A DNA stretch of 64,000 nucleotides from Clitopilus passeckerianus (GCA_944990035.1 CALYLX010000126.1:930001-994000), one strand, 5' to 3'; shown: positions 1 through 11,789, counted from the first letter of the stretch. The notes: generated by a model not told the origin, from the letters alone. Translations and numbers: made by a program.

Positions 1-44
1 GACCTCGTCGTCGCTCATGGTCAATGTGCGGATTCCATGCGCGA

Positions 45-50
45 CACGTG
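45..50. promoter_or_regulatory. CACGTG E-box upstream of the BRI3-like gene
   Basis: A palindromic CACGTG followed by AC lies about 110 bases upstream of the ATG at 162. Such sites are bound by bHLH factors in fungi. A single six-base match is weak evidence of function. Confidence 0.3.
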
Positions 51-161
51 ACCCTGGTCTAATAGTCTCATCCTCGACGGCACACCGTCATCTTGGCGGG
101 TTTCAGATGGGAGGCTTTGTGAGGAGACTTGCAAAAAGAATGTAAATAGACCAGTCAGACA

Positions 162-697
162 ATGTCATCACCGTGCAAAGCAGAGTCTGATAACGATGCA
201 GGCCCCCCTCCCGCTTATGAGCCCAGGCCTGGTCAGCCAGTGCAACAGCAACAACAACAATTCAATAGGCTCCCAGATGCACGACCCCAGCCTCAAGTGC
301 CGCAACAGCAACCATTCTACGGACCGGAAACAAGGCCTCAGAATTTACCGAGCGCTACTCAATTCGGAGGCCGTTACAGGACAGAAAGTAAATATAATTT
401 CATAGCTTTGAGAGCACCATGATAATCCTCCTCAGTGTATGCTCAGTGCGCACAGGGGTATCATGTCCCAACGACGCGGTTTGGCTTGTGCGGTATATTA
501 TGTGCCATCGTCAGTAGTCGCCCCTCATTATAGAGTGTGTACTCAATGATGCCTAATAGTTCTTTTTTCCGTTTGGATTCATCTGCTGCCTGTGAGTGTT
601 ATTCGAGGATCTGAGATCTCCATGCAGCACCCAAGTTGAACTTTGATCCAGTCTAGACACACACCAAATCTGTGCGCGTTGTGGGCGCCTCATGTGA
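162..697 (+). CDS. BRI3-like (brain protein I3 family) small membrane protein, 4 exons
   Basis: I assembled four exons: 162-387, 436-509, 560-591 and 652-697. All three introns are GT-AG and the phases close to give 125 residues ending in TGA. Residues 1-75 are Pro/Gln rich with a PPPAYEP start and a run of glutamines. The last 50 residues are Cys rich and hydrophobic: a QGYHVPTTRFGLCG segment, a membrane stretch holding FFFPFGFICC, and a CARCGR end. This is the layout of BRI3-type proteins, which in animals sit in endolysosomal membranes through a C-terminal Cys-rich hydrophobic domain. The fungal role is unknown to me. Exon 3 is only 32 bases, so automatic predictors could stop at the first exon. 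The family assignment rests on the C-terminal pattern recalled from memory. Confidence 0.72.
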
Positions 698-855
698 ATC
701 AGGCGGTCAAGCAACAAGCTATATTATTTGTAACTACTAAGGTTCAATATCGCAACTGGCATATGGTGATTATAAACAGCGGGGTAAATGTCTAAATATC
801 TTGGGGTACGATAATTCCATATCCTTTGGTGACATTCCAAGTCATCGCAACCAAC

Positions 856-3800
856 TCAGATTTCTTGAGAGTACTCGTCCTCTTGAAGTTCCCACTTCTG
901 GTGGGGAAGCTTCCTCGAGGCGATCAGGCAGTCCTTCACCCACTGCCAAAGCACGACCGTCGTTCCTCTGTACGATGAATTGTATTCTTCTGGTTTCTTG
1001 ATGACGATGTAGTCGTAATGTGTGGGGGCTTTCGAAGCGTGTTTGATGTCAGGAACAGCTTCAACGTAATCAGCTCCCATAGCGAGGATGATTTGAGTGA
1101 CTGCGTTGACGGCTGCCTGCTTCTGCACGTCGTTTAGTCTTGCATTAGACCCGATGCGCTGAGGGAAGACTTCGCGGCCAATGCAGAGAACGGATGACTT
1201 GTCGAATAATTTGAAAGCGGTGGAGTTTTCCATCATCCTCGTCACGTCGTGTTTGTCAGTTCCCCATAAGAGGTTCACTTGCTGTGACAGACAAGCAGAG
1301 AGCCGCTCGCATTCACCCTGCGGCAATAGATGGGCTGGCCAGCGCGTAATTGGATCCTCCTGATCAACTACGTATCAGCCAGGGAACTTGGAACGGAGAA
1401 AGATAACACGCACGCCCTTATCGTTAAGCCAGGAGAAAGAGACACAGGGAATTCCTATTGCCAGCGCAAGAAGGTACTTGGCTTTTGCACTCGGTTGGTC
1501 CCCCAGCAGGAAAACGCGGTCGATATGAGATTTTCCGATCCAATGAACATCGCTTCGACGAATGGACCACCTCTGTTGACCAGTGGAATCGTGTTTGCCT
1601 CCCATGTGCAAGACACCAGACCAATCTTCGAGTACTGTACCCCCATATTTTTTGATCAATTCGAGTAACGGCTCTCTGTTGTTATTGTTGTTCGTGTTCG
1701 AAGTAGCAGTGACTACAACCGCGGTGTGTTCGAGCCACTTGCCTCGACTAGTGTCGGGGGCAAGGTTTGCGATGGATGCCCTGGAGGGTGTCGAGCTTAA
1801 GGTTCTCTTGAGCTGGAGAGGGCGGATAGAGTCTGGTGCGACAAGTCGATCTTTCCAGTTGTTAAGGACAAAAGCTTTCTGGATTTTGATGTCCCGAATG
1901 GATACTTCTTCCTTGAAGCCGTCACCATCGACGCTGATGATCCCTGAGTGGAATTTGCTAATGTCGACTACTTTCGCAACTGAACGGAAGCTATGGGGGA
2001 CGACCATGTCTCCAACCTCAAGCTTGTAGGTGCGAAGGTGGTCCAACTGCAGGGTTGCTTCGGCAGAATCGTCGAAGAGAACCTTGTAACGGTTTTCTCC
2101 TTCGGGGAGACAATAGTACCAGGGTACCAGTATCCATCTTGCTTCCAGAATCCAAAAACGCGTGTCGCATCCTTAGCGCCAGAAATAGAGGCAGTCAGTG
2201 CTGACTGCATTCGTCGAGTCTGTCTTGTGATGGGGTTGGCGCTGTTTGCTTAGGAGCGGCGCGCTTGCGCTTTCGAGAAGGTTGGCCACTGGTCTGTTGG
2301 GCTTCTTCTTCAGCCGCTTGGCCGGCATACGTACTCGCCTTGTCGCTGACCGTACGCGTCTCGTCCTCAGATTCGTTGGCAGAGGATTCATTTTCATCGT
2401 CTGTATCTCCGGTAGACTTTCGTCGCCGCTTCGTCGGGCGGCCTTTGGCACGAGTGACGGCTGGCCCTTTCCCTTTCCCTTTGCTCTTTGGGGCTTTGCT
2501 ACTCGCTCGAGATGACTTTCCATCTGCCGATTTAGCCTGTTCCTCGTTTTGAATCGAGGATGGGACCATATCGCCATCCCATGAGTTAGAGAGTGGGCCA
2601 CTACTTTTGCGTTTCTTCGGCTCAGGTGCCACCTTGGGCCGCTCGGACTGGGCAGCAGCCTTTTTCTTTCCTCCGTAAGTCTTTCGTGTGGTGGGCTAGA
2701 GGTAATGCTATCAATAACATTGGAGACGAAGCATCTTCCACAGTGAATCACCTTTGCAACATCTTCTTGTACATTAGATTCGTTTGCCGATTTCTTCCTG
2801 GTAACGTTCCGGGCAAGAGGGACATCATCTTCATCGTCACTACTCGCCAGAGGAGCAGTCTTCACCAGACCCTCCGGGACAGCAGGCTCAGGTTCTTTAT
2901 CCACATCCATGTCCATGGAATCAGGTACAATGTCCTCATTACTCAGCGAACGTCGACTCCGGCGGGCAGAGACTGGGCCTTTAGGGCGCACGGTAGTCGG
3001 TGGAGGATCTGGCTTGGGTATCTCGGCCTCTTCCCGAACAGGTTCGGAATCTGGCACGACATCTCGAGAGTTCTTGGAGTGAGTAGAATTGGGCCTTTGG
3101 GAAGTATTCTGGACACTTGATTTCGTGGGAAAACGACGCCGTGGTGGTGGAAGTTCGTCTTGTTCAATGACTAATTGCGTCTGTTCTTGGGTAGATGATT
3201 TGTCCAAGTCGCTGTGCTGTTCGATAACAAGAGAAAGAATCTCCAGAGAGCTCCGCCCAGGGAGGTTGCTTTGGGGCAGTTCGGATTCCTCAGAGGGCTG
3301 CGTGGCGGGCACATCTAGTTGTGTATCATTGTACTGGGTGTGGGCGACAACTGGTCCACTCCCAGAAGTCGGTCTGGTAGATGATTGTACGAGGTGTTCA
3401 TAACGATGCCTCTTCGACGGGGAAACGAGGTTCAGGAGATTGCTGACGGGTGCCCTCTTCTTAGAAGAGGTCCCAGACTCGGGAACCGATGCCTGGTTGT
3501 TGGTTGTGTTGGTGTGATCCTCTGCCTGTGTGGCGACTTGTGTTGAGGGCTGCGTTGGCTCCAGTTGAGTACCTCCTGCAGGAAAATCGTTGCGCCTGTT
3601 CTCCAAATTAGCTAGGTAACTCGAGGATGGGCCCTCGCTTCCACTGAGGTAATCCTCCGTTTGCTGACGTGATATATTGGCACTTTGCTGGCTAAATGAC
3701 TCAATTTGTATAGCTTGCGATGGTTGTTCATCTTCAGAGAGTTGTGACTGGGAACCACCAGAAAGGGAGGGTGTCGACTCGACCAGAATTTTCCCTTCGG

Positions 3801-4608
3801 GCGTTGGGAACCTCCTGGGCTGTACGGGTGGTACTCTACGCCTCATTGGGCTCCGGAGAGAAGTCGGACCAGTAGGAGTATCACTTGTGTCCGCCAGCCG
3901 CTTCAATTCCGAAAGGGGAACGTCAAAGTGTTTAGAAGATGCGAGAAATTGTTGTGCAGGATCTACAGGGCCGTCGCCAGCGAACGAATCCTCTGAGGGT
4001 TCTCTTTGAAGGGGTCGAGAGGATTGGGTACGAGCAGTTGGGAGGGTGGTCGACCTAATGGGTGGTTGGACAGAAGGAGAGCCTATAGTTCCCAGCTTTG
4101 CTGCCTTCTTAGGAGAAGGAGATTGGAATGAGACGGCTTTGTTGAACGGCTTCAACTTTTATCAAAGGTAATTAGTAGTGCGACTTTTTCGTAGCATCAA
4201 TGAACATACCTTCTCGTCAGAATTCAAAAGGCCGTGCCTTGTCCCTTTGACACGGTGGGCATCCTTTATCTCGGGTGATGTTGGGGTGTCTAATGGACCA
4301 TTTATGTCGCCGTCCGCAAGTAGTGATTGTGTTTGTGTCGATGCAAGACCATGATAGTCATACTGCCTTGATACAGATCCGTCAGATATGGAGCTTCGTG
4401 TGTCTAACTGAGTTCCCTGGCCAGTTGGCAGAGGGCTGTGTGGCGTGTAGCTTGAGTCTTGAGGTTCCAAGATATTTTCAAGCAACTGTGTGGCTTGGGT
4501 TTCCTCCCCTACGCCACTTTTTAAGGAAAGACGCCTCAGTTGGGCGTATTCTTTTTCAAACATTCCAACATACCTGCTGTCCATTGAAACGTCCATTTCA
4601 AATCCCAT
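856..4608 (-). CDS. Crb2/Rad9/53BP1-type DNA damage checkpoint mediator (Tudor plus BRCT)
   Basis: Transcribed leftward from the ATG at 4608. Exon 1 is 4210-4608, then a 54-base intron, then a long exon from 4155. The N-terminal two thirds is Ser/Thr/Gln rich with many SQ and TQ dipeptides, the usual targets of ATM/ATR-like kinases, followed by Lys/Arg-rich stretches. A Tudor-like region (near 2170-1900) holds VFGFWKQDGYWYPGT, KVLFDD and LEVGDMVVP; in this family it reads methylated histone H4. The C-terminus carries BRCT repeats (near 1660-860) with SFSWLND and VVLWQWVKDCL. Such proteins hold checkpoint kinases at DNA breaks. Introns near 2697-2752 and 1327-1383 restore frame. The frame also slips by one base near 2232 (tentative) and 2104, both at GGGG, so the open frame looks broken though the domains are intact. 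Roughly 1,190 residues. The 5' end diverges from the gene at 4932. Confidence 0.82.
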
Positions 4609-4931
4609 TGAAGAAAACCCCCAAAGGGTACAACGCCTTTGCTTGCGAAAAAGGGTGCTATCCTTTGGCCTGCCTCGTATCCAATCGTATAATGTGGTGC
4701 TCTGTGTCGATTTCTGTGCGTAGTGTTCGATGCTTTAAGTCAAAAAGACAAAGACGCGTCGGAGTGAAAGGTGTAGGTCCCTGCAGTGTGGTCTCTGGTC
4801 AACGCGCCATTAATTGAATGCAGACTGGATTACTTAAGCATGTTTGGCCAGAAGATCTACTTGCCTTTTTCGGAATCTCTCCATCTACCATTCACTCGTC
4901 ATTCATAAAGCGCTGGTCGCTGCATCTGTCA
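4609..4931. promoter_or_regulatory. Divergent intergenic region between the checkpoint mediator and a membrane-protein gene
   Basis: This stretch lies between the ATG of the leftward checkpoint gene at 4608 and the likely ATG of the rightward gene at 4932, with an in-frame alternative ATG at 4818. I see no clear TATA box or known motif, and no supported small gene. Confidence 0.5.
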
Positions 4932-6861
4932 ATGCCAAGAACTAGTCAGCGGAATAAAGAGCCCCACCAAGACGCTCAGGCGTCTGGTCACCCTATGCTC
5001 AGATATCTACGAGGAACTTTCGGATCACCTACTACCCAGGAGTTAACGTTGCAAAGATCTAGACAGGTCTATGCCACTCTTGAGAAAGGACGCCTAAGCT
5101 ATTCCACACAGAGTAATAGAAGAAATCATATCCATACCGACCATTACAATTTTGGCGCCAATGACAGGTCCTTCAAAGAGGAAACAGCGATACCTGATCC
5201 AATTCCGGATACTGGATACTATCACCACACGAAGGCGGAGGCCGCCAGCACACGCCCCTCTCACACATTTCGTTATAAATCAGCACAATCTACGCTCTCT
5301 TTCTCTCAACTATCTACGTTCTCAGTTGTTCCTCCCACCTTGACCCCGGAGGCTCCTTCTCAGACCTCTCCCACTCAAATTATTCCAACTACGGTACCCG
5401 AAGACCTTGAAAGTGTCACATCTTCGCCAACAACAGCATCCACTACGCAGCAGCATAAATCTGCTACAGCACTCATTGTAGGCCTCGCAGTTGGTTCAGC
5501 GGCTCTCCTCGCAGGTTCCTTTCTACTTTTCAGACTCCTCACCCGCCCCAAAAAGCGACCTCGCCCTAAGCCCTCTCTACCCATCCTTGATGACTCTTTC
5601 TCCGACGAAAAGGCTTTGCAGGACAGCTCTCCAATTTTTGGGGGAAAGAGCGCTCTTCCTTCCGCCCCGGCAGCGGAGGCACCTGGACATGGACACAATA
5701 CCGTCCCACTGGACTACCCGCTGTGACACTCCCTCAATCTGCGGGCTTCCAAGAGACCTCAACAACTTACGGCTCAGTTGGCTATTCCCGCGTCTGGGGG
5801 TCTCCCAGCAACAGAACAGTGACAACACGTACCTGCAGCCACCTCCAGACATGCGAACCCATGGATACTCGCCTTTTCCTCCCACTATTCAGCAAGTGCA
5901 ACGGTCGATCTCGAATGTCGCAAGTAGATTCTCGGCTGCGTCTGCATCTCTGTACCCAGCCTCCCCTCAGCCAGATGAGATTGGGATTGCCATCGGAAGC
6001 GCTTCCCCGCAGACCACATTTACCGGGGACGGGCATTTGGCGCTTCGCAGAAAAGAGTCTAGAAAGAGTTTGGAAAAATCTCGGCATGAAGAGCTCAATC
6101 AGTCTGCCGGAATCGCGTCTCCGAGAAAGCGAATGTCTCATCCGGGTCCTTATGCTTATGATGGAATGGAAGTCGATTCTCCTACAGTGTTACCCTACTG
6201 CTCGCCAGAACAAGCACCTCCTGTCAAGAAAGCCGGTCGAACAAGAGTGAAATCTTCATACTACGCAAACGGGTCCTATCCGAGAGGCTCGTATAATTCG
6301 GCTCACAAGGCTACGCGCTCAGAGGGCCATCTCTCGTCTCGTCTGGATTATTCGCAGGAACATTTGCCGGGCATGGTCTCCGACTCGTCTTCCAGAAGCG
6401 AGCTAGTTGTCGTCTCACCACAACCCTCCTTGTACCCTGACGATTCTGTGAGCGTCGTCGGAACGCGAACCCCTTCTCGACACGGCCATAAGAAAATGGC
6501 ATTCGAACATATTCCTAACAAACGTTCCTCACAATATTATACTATCGACAATGGGCAGGAGCAGACAAACCTCAAACGATCAGCATCAAACGCTGGTGAA
6601 CGGGACGCCAGGGGCCTATCCACTTCCGAAGCAGTTATGTCCAGGGCTAAGAAGACGAATGCTCCAACGGAAAGGCCACACGGCGGTGTCAATGACAAGC
6701 CACCATATCTTCCCCTTCCGGCCCCGCTTCCGTCATTATCGCAAATGGCCTTGGAGAGTGCAGATCCTTTGGGGTACGCAGACTACAGGAGCCCGACTTA
6801 CAGTATCTATGGATTTTACGAAACAGATAGGCACGAAGAATCACGATCGTCGACTCGATAA
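4932..6861 (+). CDS. Single-pass membrane protein with Ser/Thr-rich outer region and long tail, unknown function
   Basis: Two exons are joined by a 55-base GT-AG intron at 5723-5777, the only join that keeps both long open frames. The N-terminal region is hydrophilic and rich in Ser, Thr, Pro and Gln. One membrane helix follows (TALIVGLAVGSAALLAG, near 5465-5530), then a basic stop-transfer stretch with RPKKRPRPK. The tail of about 400 residues is polar and disordered, rich in Ser/Arg/Pro, with several RRES/RKS phosphorylation-like sites. No signal peptide is visible, so the helix may act as signal anchor. I chose the ATG at 4932; an in-frame ATG at 4818 would add 38 residues. The layout resembles fungal surface sensor or mucin-like proteins, but no catalytic motif is present and I assign no function. 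Confidence 0.6.
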
Positions 6862-7306
6862 GTGGTGTATTAATAGCCAATTGTATCTTTGATTGTATTA
6901 TGGGACCTGTTCCCGCAGACTATTGTATCAGTACAAGAACTATTATAGTAACCTTCGGTCGTTCGGTTAACTTGAATGTCATAGTGGTGAAGTGATAAAT
7001 GAACGAAATCTCGATGAGATGAATTAAAATGATATGAGCCTCTGTTCAGAGGGGTGTATGACTCCACAAAAGTGACCAAGGTCTCGAGGCGCAACCAAAT
7101 TCGCTGTCGGTGGAGCTCGGACAAGGAAAGTCAGAACCGAGTCTTTCCACGTTGGTTGCCAGTAATCAGCAATTGCGGGGAAATGGTGTTGCATGATAGA
7201 GAACCCAAAAGAAGAGTCGGACAGAGGGGAAGCAAACATGATAGATTGTGGTGAATGAGTTGACGGAGGGACTCAGAGATGCAGGAAGAAAACGTCGAAC
7301 AGATGA
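6862..7306. other. Convergent 3' region, no gene seen
   Basis: This is the space between the stop of the rightward membrane-protein gene and the stop of the leftward His-rich gene, so both 3' untranslated regions should lie here. It is AT rich near 6880-7040. Short open frames on both strands have no recognisable motif and no splice partner. Confidence 0.5.
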
Positions 7307-7908
7307 CTACCAAGCACCTGGGATTTGAATTGCATTCCAGAGATTTCTGGTATATCTACTCTTGATGTCCTGCATCCAGGTGTCATTAACTTGCTCCGTC
7401 GTCATCTTTGAGCCAGCAATCATTCCGTAGTGATAGACATCCCGGTACACATCTTGACTGTGTGCGGTAACATTGACTAGTGGAGAGGTGGTTGCCAAGT
7501 AGGTACGGCCGTGCGTGTAGGAGGATGAAGGACCGGTTCAGTATGATAGTAGGCGTTGGTAATCCAACCAGACCCCCATCGAGGATCAGGACAAGCAATT
7601 GGTTGATGCCACTCGTCTCGCCGCGCGATGCAAGGGGCCAGTTGCTGCCGACTCGGAGGCGGTGGTGAAGGTGGTTGTTCAGGCATAGGCACATAGGGTT
7701 TCCCATGATAATGGTGATGATGGACGGGGCCAGAATTCCAGTGGTTGTAGGTAGCATGCATTTGTGCTGACGTGCGTTTGGAGTGGGACTTGGAGCGAGG
7801 AGGACAGAAGAGTTTGGGTGTGTTTGCCTGAGTGACGCCTTCCAGCTCTATGTTAGGATCTAAGCGAACTCTTCGTCTGCGTAGCTTATCGCAGATGGTG
7901 CGTGGCAT
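7307..7908 (-). CDS. His-rich protein sharing a module with the gene at 10440-11789, frame broken near 7495
   Basis: The first frame (7908 leftward) encodes about 138 residues: a basic start (KLRRRRVRL), a His cluster (PVHHHHYHGKPYV, residues 61-73), a proline run, and PPTRTAVPTW. The second frame (to 7307) continues with DVYRDVYHYGMIAG and ends in NLWNAIQIPGAW. Both pieces match the start of the larger gene at 11789, where PFTRTVVPQW runs straight into HVARDAYHHGLISG. The change of frame fits one missing base beside GG at 7495-7496, which would give about 14 extra residues between the two blocks. I found no convincing intron. The family is unknown to me. The His cluster precedes the shared module here but follows it in the larger gene. 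It could be a decayed copy. Confidence 0.5.
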
Positions 7909-8784
7909 TCAATTATGGGCAAGCTAGAGGCAAGTTAGGTGATGTGGGCAAGCAGACAACATTCTGTTTATATGTGTACGGCGAGCAACAAGCCTGTGCA
8001 GGGGAGCGACTGAAGAACACCATAATGTCTTCATTGTTGTCAGTAGTCAAGAAGTACCATTGTGTTTATCTGCGCTTGTGATAATAATACGCATAGAAAA
8101 ATGCCACCCCGGCTGCACTGCCTCCTTATATTCTGTATACCTTTGGTGCTTGAGGATCACTGCGCGTTGGGACGCACAGCAGTTTCACACCGACCCGCCT
8201 TCGAGATCGATGTGTTCTGAGAGTGTACTGCAGAGGAGATTCTCCGGACTCCACGTTTAGGTATAGAATGTCCTTTTCTATACAGCCCAACTCGGGAACC
8301 AGCGCCGCCAGGTATTTTCAACCAAAGAGATCCACCTAAATTAGCAGAGCGGAGAGCATAGGCATGTTCAAAGAGAGACTCAAGGAGTGCAAATAGGATT
8401 TAGATACCTTTAAATGGTATGCACTATCGAGCGAGGTAATTGTAGGTTGTGAGAAGTAGCCAGAGATTATTTGAAGCACCAAGTTCAGGCCCACCGAAGT
8501 CTGCCACGTCCTTGGGTCTATTCGCTTATCATAGCTGTAGAGTTCACACTAAGGATTACTCAGTAGGTGCAATACCTAGTCAAGGTGAGGTTATGCCAGT
8601 GCAGAAGCGCAGCAAGGACAGAGTCACAAGACGAGCGCCTACATTTGAATAGGCGCTCAAAAGAGAGAGCATGCTTGATTGGAGTGAGAACCAAGTGCCT
8701 AATTTAGAAATACATGACGCTGCGCATAGCGATACACTGACGACGAGGACATCTTTTGCCGCCGTTCGCTGCGGGCTGCGAGTT
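7909..8784. other. Intergenic region of 876 bases, no gene seen
   Basis: This lies between the start of the leftward His-rich gene and the start of the rightward sugar transporter, so it should hold both promoters. Open frames of 60-70 codons occur (for example 8060-8260 and 8449-8652) but lack recognisable motifs. I see no tRNA-like B box and no repeats. Confidence 0.4.
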
Positions 8785-10185
8785 ATGGCTTTTACTACTA
8801 ACGACAACGTCAACTACAGCAAGGTCGAGAGAAAAGTCGACGAAGAGGCGGGCCTCAATCATGAACCAGATACACCTCACGGGGCCAATGCCATATTTGG
8901 CGTTCCCCTGAAGCACATCTCGTAGGGACTTGCATTGGTTTATTACATCGCGACTGATAACGAAAAATATGCAGCCTTGCAATCCTCGCCCTGCAGAACT
9001 CCGTGCTCGCGATAATAATGCACCATTCACGCGTTTCGACCCCAGCATCAGAAGCATATTCAGCTGCTACGGCTGTGCTATTGAACGAAATCCTGAAGGG
9101 CTTAATCTCGTCAATGGTGGCCTTTTCGCGTATAGAGATCCCAAAGGCAGCTGGCCTGTCTGGAATACACGCGTTGAATTATCGGCTGAAGGCTCTTCTC
9201 CGCGAAATATTCAGTCCAGATTGCTGGAAACTTTCAATACCCGCTATTTTATATGGTAAACCTTTCCATATCAGGCCGTCTGTTTGAACATGTCCTGAAT
9301 AACTATTTAGTTATTCAAAATAATCTCCAATATGTTGCAGCTTCGAAACTCGACGCAGCAACATTCCAGGTCACATACCAGATGAAACTATTGACCACAG
9401 CCGTATTTTCCGTGATTCTACTCCGAAAAAAGCTCTTCTCAACACAGTGGATCGCACTGTTCTTCCTTGCCATGGGAGTTGGCATTGTTCAGCTACAGAC
9501 TAGTGCAGCCAACACTGGAACTGGGTCTTCTAACCTCCCTGCTGTAGACTCCATGAACAAGTTCAAGGGATTTCTGGCCGTGGCATTGGCCTGCTTTTCA
9601 TCGGGATTAGCAGGCGTCTACTTTGAGATGGTGCTCAAGTTCTCCCAGTCTGACCTTTGGGTCCGAAACGTTCAACTATCCCTTTTCTCCCTACTCCCTG
9701 CCCTCGCACCCATACTCTACTCCTTCAGCGCCCACATCTCAGATTCATCCACGTTTGTGTCCGAAGTTTTTCGAAATTTTGGGGCACTTGCGTGGGCTAC
9801 TGTCTTCGTTCAGGTATTTGGAGGGCTCATCACAGCCTTGGTGATCAAATACGCCGACAACATCATGAAAGGCTTTGCCACCAGCCTCAGCATTGTCATC
9901 TCCTTCCTCGCCTCAGTAGCTCTCTTCGACTTCACGATTTCATTAACGTTCATCCTTGGTTCAGTCATCGTTCTCATCTCCACTTGGCTGTACAACCAGC
10001 CGCAAAGACGAACTACTTTTTTCAGCCGAGACGCTTTTGTTCGAACGCTCTCTTTCAAGGAACCTCCGTCCTACAGCGAAAACGGATCGGCCTATCGCTC
10101 AACTTCACTCTTGCCTCATTCCACCCATGGTTCATCGACGGACCTAGCCGTCGAATTGGACGAAAAGCTTCGCCAGGTGCGATAG
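8785..10185 (+). CDS. Golgi nucleotide-sugar transporter (SLC35A / UDP-galactose transporter family)
   Basis: Three exons: 8785-8921, 8975-9255 and 9311-10185, with introns of 53 and 55 bases that keep frame. The protein has about ten hydrophobic segments and the hallmarks of the nucleotide-sugar transporter family: GVPLKHISL with LALQNSVLAIIMHHSR near the start, AATAVLLNEILKG, NNLQYVAASKLDAATFQVTYQ, then MKLLTTA. Near the end, ITALVIKYADNIMKGFATS matches the conserved penultimate helices. It should exchange a UDP-sugar for UMP across the Golgi membrane to feed glycosylation. Sequence alone does not separate UDP-galactose from UDP-GlcNAc specificity. An in-frame CTG/TTG-type start upstream is ignored because the ATG at 8785 gives the usual short hydrophilic N-tail. 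The C-tail of about 55 residues is Ser rich and ends in a charged DEKLRQVR. Confidence 0.9.
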
Positions 10186-10439
10186 CAACTGACAACTGTA
10201 GTCAGTTATTATGGACATCACCTTTCTTCGTTCGTACTCGGACTTGCTACATCGGACTATAACGCAGATAGAATATGAATTTGGACTCTTTAGGAGAGGA
10301 CAGACCAGTAGATTTTTTGTAATCACACATCTATTTATCAGAAGGACATGTACGCTACTTAATTAAAGATGTCACTCCAGAAACCCTGATCGTAATGGAT
10401 ATGTTGAACAAGGGATAGGACTTCCCGTGCTCTCTTATT

Positions 10440-11789
10440 CTAGGTGCATGTGAAGGACACAATACTCCGCCCTGGGACTTTGACTGCGAAACCAGCATTC
10501 CGACACTTTCCCCTCAAGAGATCCTTGAATCGGATCGTGCTTGGTAGGAGGTCGGACACCCGACGCATTGGTTGTGATTTCCTCAAGATGCTCAATATAT
10601 GGGCAGTCTCCGCAGCCACAAACTGAGGGTCAAGGGAATCCAAGAATTCTTGAGTATTTATCTCTCTGTTGAAGAACTCGGACACAGAGAGGATTACGTC
10701 GCGAACAGTCACAGTTTGGGAGTCAGCGTAAGGGTAAACGGTGATGTACCTTCGACGAAACAAAGGTAGATCTCGAAACTCCTCTGGAAAATCATAGCTG
10801 GTATCGATTCTTCCGTAGCCCGGATTAGTTGCAGGCTCCTCAGGGAGCGTGTCCTCGGGTGGTGATTCGAGTGACCAACCCAACAAAGTGGAGCTGAAGG
10901 AAACATGAGGTCGGATGCGCAGGGAACTGGCCGGGGATTCTCTGTTGGCCCCTGGCGTCGTAGGTAGCGGTTGACTAGAAGAAGCACCAGAATAGGCCAA
11001 GGTAGCGCTGGCATCGAGAGATGGAGTTAGACCGGAAGGAAAGGCTCGCGGTGTACTGGTAGAGAAAAGATGAAAGTTCATTGGGGACAGTAAACCTGAA
11101 TTTTCATTTACAGTCTGCCCATTAGAAGGCGGGGGAGTAGCTTGCTGGACCGTGACTGAAGCGTCTGGATTGTTGTCCCTAGAAGGGTGCTCTGCCCTTT
11201 GTGAATTGGGATGTAGTGTTCCAAACGGAGGTGGTGGAGGTGGATTGGCTTCAACGCTCGGCTCCTCTTGGCGAACGGATGTGGATTCTGTCTGTGGTAT
11301 TGGAGATGGGGTGATCCCCACTGCCAAGGGTGGGTCACCGTGACCTGGGGGAGGTTGGGCTGGAGGTTCCGTTTGCTGCGCTGCGGGCCTTGTTGCAGGG
11401 ATTGGTCGTTGATGAAGGTTCGGCTGTGGATTCTGCAGATTCTGCAATGTAAGTTGTGGGTTTCGCCATTCATTTTGTTGCACCCGATGTGGTGTTTGGA
11501 GCTGGCCCTCATTGCCAACATATGGCGATGGGCCTTCGTAATGGTAGTGTTGGTGTTGATGGTGGTGGGTATGGTGGCAATGAGTTGCACCTGTAAATGT
11601 AGGCTGGGATCGTATTTGAGGAACACGAAGAGTGTCCCAGAAATTTGAATGATACCTGCCCCGGATTTCGTTGGCCCAAACCTGGTTGAGCTCCTGCGGC
11701 GATGTTCCCTGGCCGGAGATTAGTCCGTGGTGGTACGCATCCCTCGCTACATGCCACTGGGGCACTACCGTCCTCGTGAAAGGGTTCAT
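10440..11789 (-). CDS. Uncharacterised fungal protein: N-terminal WHVARDAYHHG module, His-rich tract, Pro-rich linker, DUF6699-like C-terminus
   Basis: A single uninterrupted frame of 449 residues. Residues 1-58 form the module shared with the gene at 7307-7908 (PFTRTVVPQW, then HVARDAYHHGLISG, EIRGRYHSNFWDTLRVP). Residues 70-84 are almost all His, Gln and Tyr. Residues 90-280 are Pro/Gln/Ser rich and probably disordered. The last 165 residues look folded, with an LGWSLESPP start, RRRYITVYPYADSQ and a TVTVRDVILSVSEFFNREI stretch. That resembles the DUF6699-type domain common in Agaricomycetes, but this is from memory and tentative. No signal peptide or membrane helix is seen. The His tract could bind metal, which is inference only. 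It is convergent with the sugar transporter, whose stop is 254 bases away. Confidence 0.7.
   Translation of the reverse strand: MNPFTRTVVPQWHVARDAYHHGLISGQGTSPQELNQVWANEIRGRYHSNFWDTLRVPQIRSQPTFTGATHCHHTHHHQHQHYHYEGPSPYVGNEGQLQTPHRVQQNEWRNPQLTLQNLQNPQPNLHQRPIPATRPAAQQTEPPAQPPPGHGDPPLAVGITPSPIPQTESTSVRQEEPSVEANPPPPPPFGTLHPNSQRAEHPSRDNNPDASVTVQQATPPPSNGQTVNENSGLLSPMNFHLFSTSTPRAFPSGLTPSLDASATLAYSGASSSQPLPTTPGANRESPASSLRIRPHVSFSSTLLGWSLESPPEDTLPEEPATNPGYGRIDTSYDFPEEFRDLPLFRRRYITVYPYADSQTVTVRDVILSVSEFFNREINTQEFLDSLDPQFVAAETAHILSILRKSQPMRRVSDLLPSTIRFKDLLRGKCRNAGFAVKVPGRSIVSFTCT

Noticed and set aside
1..18. Reverse-strand ATG reading MSDDEV at the left edge, perhaps the start of a divergent gene
   Set aside because: Only six codons are visible, too few to support a gene.
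2173..4155. Very long minus-strand frame read as one exon of the checkpoint gene to 2173
   Set aside because: The last 180 codons lose protein-like composition; splicing near 2697-2752 to another frame restores a Lys-rich region and the Tudor part.
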